A DNA stretch of 19,277 nt from Chrysochromulina tobinii. Taxonomy: Eukaryota; Haptophyta; Prymnesiales; Chrysochromulinaceae. The notes beneath the pieces were generated by a model. That model worked only from the letters and a program-made list of their open reading frames with translations. It searched no databases and was not told the origin of the DNA. A program made the translations under genes and the position numbers. Location of the stretch: positions 1 to 19,277 of the forward strand of contig JWZX01002921.1 of assembly GCA_001275005.1 (NCBI GenBank), written 5' to 3'. Numbering within the stretch: position 1 is the first letter of the stretch; each line of letters begins with the position of its first letter. Below, in pieces: positions 9,001 through 14,821 of the stretch.

Positions 9001-11248
9001 CACAAGCTGACGGCTCGGCGGGGCTGCACACGGACCCGGTCGTTGTACTGGACTATGCGTCTCTCTATCCGTCGTGCTTCATCGCCAACAACATTTGCTA
9101 CTCGACGCTGCTGCCTGCTGGCGCGCACGAGACGGGCGCCCACGACGGCGCCTTCATTGCGACGCCAGGCACGGTCGGCCCCAACTCGAGGCGTCCCGGC
9201 GTGACGAAACCCTTCGATCTGTACCCATGGGAGGAATCGGCCGAAGGCGCGAACGAGGTGCGCCGTTGGCCAGGGAGCGCCATTGCCTTCGCTTCCTCGA
9301 GCACGCATGCGGGCCTGATGCCCCGGCTCCTCACGCGCCTTCTGGCCGAGCGCCGCGCAGTCAAGGCGCGTATCAAGGCGCTCAACACGGCGCGCGCCAA
9401 GGAGCACGCCCAAGAGACCGCTCAACACGGCGTCAAGGAGCACGCCCAAGAGACCGCCGCCGACGCCGGCGCTGCTGACAGCGGCGCACCCGGCGCTCTT
9501 GGCAAGGCGGGGCACAGCGACCTGTGCGCGGTGCTCGAGGCGCGCCAGCTCACCCTCAAGCTGCTCGCGAACGCAAGCTACGGCTTCACGGGTGCCGACA
9601 CCTCCCACCTGTGCTGCAAGCCCCTCGCAGAGGCTTGCCTTCGCTTCGGTAACTACTACTGCAAGCGAGCCTCAGAGCTACTTGAGTCCGAAGGGCTGGG
9701 GCACGTGCCCTCGGTGGCGTCGCCGACGGCTCGTTGGCCGGGCGCGCATGCAATCTATGCAAACACCGACAGCGTCTTTGTCAAGCTACCGGGGCGCAGC
9801 GCGGCCGAGGCAGCGCAGATTGGACGCGAGATGGCTGCGTTCGTCTCGCACCACCCGTCGCTGCCCACGGCGCTCACCCTCGAGTACGAGCGTGTCCTCA
9901 TGCCTTGCCTCCTTGACGGCCACAACCGGTACGCGGGTGCCGAGTGGGATCGACACCGAGGACCTCGCCTTGCATGCAAGTGCTCACTGCGGCGCGGTTC
10001 CCTCCCTTCCCCACAGGTACGCGGGTGCTGAGTGGGTCCATGGCACGGAGGAACGGCCAGCGCTGCACCAAAAGGGTCTCCTCGAGCGCACGCAATGTCG
10101 CCATGTGCAAGCGACCATCCTGCAGGCGATGCGCGACCTCCTCCTCGACCGCTCGCTCGAGGCCGCGCTGCGCTCCGTCATGGCCGCCTCGAAGAAGCTC
10201 CTCGGCGGCAAGGTGCCCGTGAGCGAGCTGGTCGAGGGCGGCTTCCTCAAGCGCGCGAACCAGCGCGACCTGATGCGGATGGCCGGGCTGGTCGGCAAGG
10301 ACGGCGAGAGAGAGAAGGTCGACAAGACCACGCGCGAGCAGGACGCGTCCCTCGCGCGCTCGCCTTCATACGCATGCGCGATCGAGCAGCTGAAAGCGAG
10401 CGCGAGTGCGAGCGGCACGCCGACGCGTGTGTTTCGGCTCGGCGAGTACGTGCCGTTTGTGCTCGTCTCCAAGAGTGGCGGCGCGTCCGGCTCAAAGCAA
10501 TTTGAGAACGTGGCGACGGCCGACGACGTCGTGCTACGGCGGACGCCCGTCAGCCTCAAGCTCCTTTACACGAACAGGCTGCTGCCGGCCCTGTTTGGGC
10601 AGTTTCAGGAGCGCACCGGCACGACGACCAAGGCGGCGGCCGCCGCCGACAAGCCGGCCTTGCTTGGGCGGCTCCTCCCTGCAGACCGCGTGGCGTTGTT
10701 ACGGTCCGAAGCCGCGAGGATTGATGACTGCTGATGACTGCTGATGACTGCTGATGACTGCTGATGACCGCTGATGACCGCTGATTGCCTCCCTCATCAG
10801 GTCCGAAGCCGCGAGAGTCTCCTGTGACGGCGTGCTCACGTGCGCCGACGCATGGCGGCTCTATGGGCTGAGGGAGGCGCCCAAGGAGGCGCGCATGGCC
10901 ACGGGCGCCCAAAAGGGACAGACGTCGCTCGGCGCCTTCTTTGGCACCAAGCCGAGCACGCCAGCACCCCCGCTGCCGGCGTTGCCCACCGATGCCCCCA
11001 GCGTGTTCACGAGCACGCCAAGTGATGGTGGTGACGACGGCAGCACCTCCGCAGCGGCGACGCCGGCGCGTGGGAAGGACAAGGCGGCGGAGGCAGCCTC
11101 TCTCGAGGCGGAGCGAAAGCAGCTCGTCGAGCAGCGCGCCGCCATCGCGCGGGCGAGCGGCAGGATCGACGACAAGGAGCCGCTGCTGCTGCACAACCTC
11201 GTGGCGCAGCTCGCCAACGTGGAGCGGCAGCTCGCGTCACTGAGGTGA
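6006..11248 (+). CDS. B-family DNA polymerase, delta/zeta (POLD1/REV3) clade, with N-terminal WWE-like domain and PIP box
   Basis: Exons 6006-8162, 8279-8503, 8625-9928, 10017-10703 and 10801-11248 give 1606 residues. Residues 12-64 resemble a WWE domain (W13, FRPYD, YIVDLHEPRKQTQ), a fold known to bind poly-ADP-ribose or ubiquitin-ligase partners. A low-complexity linker follows to about 285, then the polymerase N-terminal domain. In the exonuclease region the FDIE position reads LAVR (561-564) and the NFD region reads TYDARC, so proofreading appears lost, as in REV3. Palm and fingers are present: motif A DYASLYPS (937-944), motif B KLLANASYGFTGA (1106-1118), motif C YANTDS (1172-1177; usual YGDTDS) and NRYAGAEW in place of the KKRY motif. 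The tail has a PIP box QTSLGAFF (1498-1505) and a final helix without the CysA/CysB ligands. Likely role: translesion or repair synthesis with PCNA; inferred. LPGRSAAEA recalls REV3, while YGFTGA and RYAG recall POLD1. Confidence 0.9.
8163..8278 (+). repeat. Polymerase intron 1, 10-nt tandem repeat array
   Basis: A 116-nt intron, GEPIK|VVPIVTYG, phase 0. It is about eight units of TGATTGACAT and relatives (8180-8250), ending in TGATTGCCTCTCTCC before the acceptor. Sequence around the donor (8149-8170) and the acceptor (8265-8286) matches at 19 of 22 positions, on both sides of the splice points. Confidence 0.88.
8504..8624 (+). repeat. Polymerase intron 2, 10-nt tandem repeat array
   Basis: A 121-nt intron, TELVLPE|VLAAAPIE, phase 0. 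It holds about ten units of TGATGGCCTC, TGAAGGCCTC and TGATGGCCAC, the same sense unit as exchanger intron 4, and ends CCTCCCTCTTTGCATGCAG. Confidence 0.88.
9381..9456 (+). repeat. Tandem duplication inside the polymerase coding sequence
   Basis: Two head-to-tail copies of 40 and 36 nt (9381-9420 and 9421-9456) begin CTCAACACGG and end AAGAGACCG. The second copy starts one base out of register and a 4-nt deletion restores the frame, so KEHAQETA appears twice. It lies in a loop between motif A and motif B that tolerates length change. Confidence 0.85.
9929..10016 (+). other. Polymerase intron 3, flanked by an exon duplication
   Basis: An 88-nt intron in phase 2 inside the Arg codon of NRYAGAEW. 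The first 20 bases of the intron repeat the first 20 bases of the next exon with one change; with the preceding G the match is 20 of 21 (9928-9948 and 10016-10036). There is no 10-nt array. The interior at 9970-9997 resembles the acceptor of intron 2 at 8615-8642. Confidence 0.85.
10704..10800 (+). repeat. Polymerase intron 4, 10-nt tandem repeat array
   Basis: A 97-nt intron in phase 2 (RVALL-R|SEAARV). The first 15 bases equal the first 15 of the next exon (16-nt perfect match with the preceding G: 10703-10718 and 10800-10815). The rest is about seven units of TGATGACTGC/TGATGACCGC and the ending CTGATTGCCTCCCTCATCAG. The same ending appears in the intron of the EF-hand gene. Confidence 0.9.
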
Positions 11249-11264
11249 GCGGCAGCTCGCGTCA
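11222..11264 (+). repeat. 25-nt tandem duplication across the polymerase stop codon
   Basis: GAGCGGCAGCTCGCGTCA occurs at 11222-11239 and again at 11247-11264. The unit ends CTGAGGT, so the junction reads CTGAG|GTGAGC, a good splice donor overlapping the TGA stop at 11246-11248. This raises the chance that the gene continues into an unseen exon. Confidence 0.85.
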
Positions 11265-11426
11265 TTCTAGCCGCCCGATAGTCGCCCGCCCAGAAGGCGG
11301 TTGATACGCGTCGTTGAGGTGAGCTCACCCTGCCGCGAAGCGACGCATGCGCCCATGGAAAGCAGACAAGGATGTGGTGGGCATTGTCCGTCTGTGAGAT
11401 TAGCGCTGTGCTGAGCTCTCATGGAC

Positions 11427-11625
11427 GTGCTTGGGGTTCCGCGGAGAGTGTGCGCGTGTTGTGTTGAACAGCAAAAGCACGGACGTCCTCGTGCTTGGGG
11501 GTCCGGAGGTTGTGCCGGCGTTGTTTTGAACAGCATAGCAGGACGGCCACACCTCCGTCCATAGCGATAGAGGCTCTCGAGCTTGGGGGGAGAGTGTGCG
11601 CTTTGTGTGTTTCACAGCCAATAGT
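11427..11625 (+). repeat. Three imperfect direct repeats upstream of the EF-hand gene
   Basis: The word GCTTGGGG recurs at 11429, 11493 and 11581. Each time it is followed by a GGAGAGTGTGCGC-like and then a TTGTGTTGAACAGC-like stretch, decaying in the third copy. The units are 64 and 88 nt long. The region lies between the polymerase stop and the first ATG of the next gene, so it is probably 5' UTR or promoter. The EF-hand frame is open back into it, but without an ATG. Confidence 0.65.
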
Positions 11626-11707
11626 TATCATTCACAGCTCCAAGAAGTGCACACACCAAGACGTTCGTCCAAGGAGAGGCCCTGGGACGGACGGCCGTCT
11701 GCGACCC

Positions 11708-14175
11708 ATGCTTGCTGGAACGCCAGCTGGGCTGGTCTCGAGTATGGCACCACGAGGAACCGCCAACAGCCGAGGTGAGCAGGTCCCATCTCGGTGGCGA
11801 AAGCTTCTTGGTGACGTCGTTGGCCAGGGTAACACGGTCCGAGCACGATCTGCAAAAGGCTTTCCAGGGCCAAAACCTGAAGAATCCTACAATTGGATGC
11901 TTGGACTCCAGAGAGTTCCCATCTCCGGTGTCATCCGTGCACACGAGGAGCAATTTGAGTGGTTGGAGCAGCCGATGAGAAGGCCTCCAGCGATTGATTG
12001 GCAGCACCGACCGCTGCCAAATTCTCCGGTACGTGTGGTACGATACCTGAGCGACTGGGAACCACAGCCGCCCCTTGGTGTCCGTCATGCAACCAAGGGG
12101 CGGCAACCTCGATCGGATCTTGGCACCATCCATGGCCAGGGTGACCAGGTCCGAGCTCGATCGGACTTCGGCGTGCCAAGCGAGGAAGAATCTGGCGTGC
12201 CTGGCGATGAAGAGGTCACACACCGTCCAGACGTGAGGCGTGAGCGTGATCACATTGACAAGGCGTCCGATGGCGACGAGGACCGTGGATCTCAAGAGCG
12301 CTCGCGTGTACTCGAGGAGGGACCGTCCTTGCCACACAACAAAGAGGAAGCCACCCTCGCCAAAGCCAGTGAAGAGAGCGAGCGACCCACCACCGGTACA
12401 GAGGCTTCTGTACCAAGCCCTGTTCCTAAGCCCGCCGCCCCGCGCCCGCCGCGCACGCCGCGCACGCCCAGGCCAAAACCTACGATCGACCCGACCTTGC
12501 CACGCGAGCTGGGAATGCTCGTGGCCGCCTTTGACTGCTGTGAGAAGGACAACGAGGAGCACAAGAAGCAGCGCGAGGAGCTGTACGCGAGCTTTGACGG
12601 CAATGCGAACGGGCTCATCTCGCTCAATGAAACGGGTAGTGGCGTGCTTCAGCGGCTCTCGTATCTGTACGGCAAGGAGGCAATGCCCCTCTACAAGCGC
12701 TACTACCGCTCGTTCATCCGCGCCTTCATGGATGCTCGCGACGCGTCGCCGCCGTCGGGGAGGCCGGACGACACCCAGTTCGTGTGCAAGTCCGAGTTTC
12801 GGTTGCTGCTGGTGTACCTGCGCGTGTACGCGACGTGGCACGAAGTCTTCCGACTGGTCGACTGCGCGCGCACGCGCGGCGGGAGCAAGCTCAACTACCT
12901 CGACGTCGAGGTGCCCGAGGGCGACTACCGCATCAGCCGTGATGAATGGCTCCAAGCGCTGCCCAAAGTCCGAGTCGCCGCGTTGTCGTGGGCGCCTTTC
13001 ATCGCGCTGCGAGCGGCGAGCGCCGCCGACTTTGACGAGATGGACGTCAATGGCGGCGGCCATGTCGACCTGCAGGAGTTTTGCGAGTGGGTCGAGCGCG
13101 CCGAGAAGCTCGCCGCCACTCCTATTGGCGTCGAGCTGGGCGTCAACGAGCCCCTCGACCGTGCCGCGATCACTCCTCGTCAGTGGCACACGGCGCCATG
13201 CGAGACGCTCGCGCGGCTCAAGGCCGAGGGCGGCAGCGGCGGCACGGCAGCGTGCAAGAGCCCCCTAAAGCCGGAAGCAAAGCTGGGGGCCTACGATATG
13301 AGGCCGACCAAGCGCGCAGCCGACCTGCCGCTCAACCGTGCGGAGATGGCTGCACGTGCCGAGGTGGCCATCAAAGGAGTCCGCCGCCCGGGCCCCACGT
13401 CTGCGCGCTCAGCAGTGACTGCGATGACTTCCTCCGGACCTGTCCGACCAGCAGCTGCGGCGCCTGCACCCGCGCGGCTCCGCACAGCACAGCCGATCGC
13501 GCAGACGACGGCAGAGCTCTCGCGGCTCGAGGCAGGTAATGCGCGGCTGGCCTCCCTCATCAGCTCTGACTGCCTCCCTCATCAGCTCTGATTGCCTCCC
13601 TCATCACAGGTAATGCGCGGCTGGCCTCCTCCAGCTCCGCCGCGAGGCTCGAGGTGGCGACGGTGGCTATGCACAAGGCGGCTGTGCTCGAGCAGGAGAA
13701 TAGTCGGCTGCGGGCGCTGCTGCTCGAGCTCCGGGAAGCGGAGCGGGACATGCTCCAAGCCAGCCTGAGCACCGAAGCGAGCGCTCTGCAAGCGCAGGTT
13801 GAAGGGATGATGGCCGAAACGGTGGCTGGGAGCGCCGAAGCACCAATGGGCGGTGGCGAGGGCGGTGGTGACGTGCACCCTCCACGCAGGTCCGGACCGA
13901 TGGAGGGTGATCAGTTGCAGGACAGGATGATGGAGCTTCAGCAGCGGAACGCCGTGTTGCGCGAGGAGCTCGGCGAGCCAGCTGAAGACGAGCCTCCTTT
14001 ACCCCATACCTCCTTCGAGGACTACCTCGATTCCATTCAAGACTTGATGGACGGATCTCGATTCGAGCAGTACTATGAACCCACTCACTGGGACTTGCAC
14101 GTGCCGACCTATCCTTATGTGTACGTGCCGTCTGATCCCGCACTAGGCGCGATCGTGCGGGGCACGCAGTGGTAA
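11708..14175 (+). CDS. EF-hand calcium-binding protein with C-terminal coiled coil, two exons
   Basis: Exons 11708-13535 and 13610-14175, 797 residues. Two 12-residue EF-hand loops are canonical: DGNANGLISLNE (297-308) and DVNGGGHVDLQE (446-457). Between them GDYRISRDEW (about 405-414) looks like a degenerate EF-hand. The N-terminal 230 residues are hydrophilic and contain two copies of a GQGxxVRARS motif 104 residues apart; a Pro/Arg-rich hinge (PRPPRTPRTPRP) follows. After the EF-hands comes an Ala-rich linker, then Leu heptads (ENSRLRALLLELREAE, LQDRMMELQQRN) in exon 2. Probable Ca2+-regulated structural or flagellar/cytoskeletal protein, but no named family is recognised. ATG 11708 is the first in frame; ATG 11744 has the better context (A at -3, G at +4). 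The N-terminal part looks less GC-biased than the rest. Confidence 0.82.
13536..13609 (+). repeat. EF-hand gene intron with 22-nt repeats and perfect exon duplication
   Basis: A 74-nt intron, phase 1. The 23 bases at 13533-13555 recur without change at 13607-13629, spanning CAG|GTAATGCG at both splice sites. Between them are about 2.5 units of 22 nt (CCTCCCTCATCAGCTCTGAYTG). Nineteen bases at 13588-13606 are identical to 10781-10799 in the polymerase gene. Splicing removes the in-frame stop at the end of the unspliced frame and joins the coiled-coil exon. Confidence 0.9.
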
Positions 14176-14821
14176 GACCGCACACCCCGCAGTAGAGGTG
14201 GGCCACGACCCGGACTGAGTCTGAGAGCGCGACGCGACCGAGAATTCCCCCGCCCGGTTCGCCGCGGGAGCAAGCGAGCGCGGATTTGTGGACAGACCAG
14301 CCGAGCGCGGCGCAGCCGCGGCACCGCACGGCACGGCACAGCATAGGGATCGCCTACCGTGTCGCGAACAGTCCCACCTGACCTACAGTAGGTTCTGCAG
14401 GTCGATTGAGCGTACGATTGAACGTTTACGGAGCCGATTGTGATCCGACGTTCCAAACCGCGAACCGACGTCGTCGTCGGAGTGACTAGGCGACGCAAAC
14501 ACATAGTTCAACCGAACACCATTCTCGCACTATACAGATACCGTAGGTCCGTACCGAGATACGAATCCGCTTCGATCATATGGACTGGGAGCTTCCAAGA
14601 TCCAAGAGATATCCACAGAGGGATGGACCCTCCAAGCTAGAAGTAGAACACGTAGAAGCACCCTCAAATCGGCCCGGCCCATGACCGGACCTGGCGTGGA
14701 GCTGGACCCCCAGCATCAGGACGCAAAAACATCATGCCGTTTTGAACTCGCCATGCCCGTCCCTTCCAAGGGTGAGGCATGCCGCTACTTCATGATGGCG
14801 GCCCATGGTCGAAATAGTCGC
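14176..14821. other. Convergent intergenic region, no gene recognised
   Basis: This 646-bp stretch lies between two converging stop codons. It contains a short GCACG run (about 14323-14342), several small TACCGT/ACGGTA-type words and frames of at most about 80 codons apart from antisense shadows. No RNA gene or domain is visible. It presumably holds the 3' UTRs of both neighbours. Confidence 0.6.

Noticed and set aside
6006-11248. Viral or transposon origin of the DNA polymerase
   Set aside because: It has five exons with the same introns as its neighbours, a PIP box and delta/zeta-like tail, and no terminal repeats or capsid-like genes nearby.
11612-13189. 525-codon minus-strand open frame
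   Set aside because: It lies antisense to the EF-hand exon, whose two canonical Ca2+ loops show the plus strand is coding. Strong third-position GC removes stops from the opposite strand.
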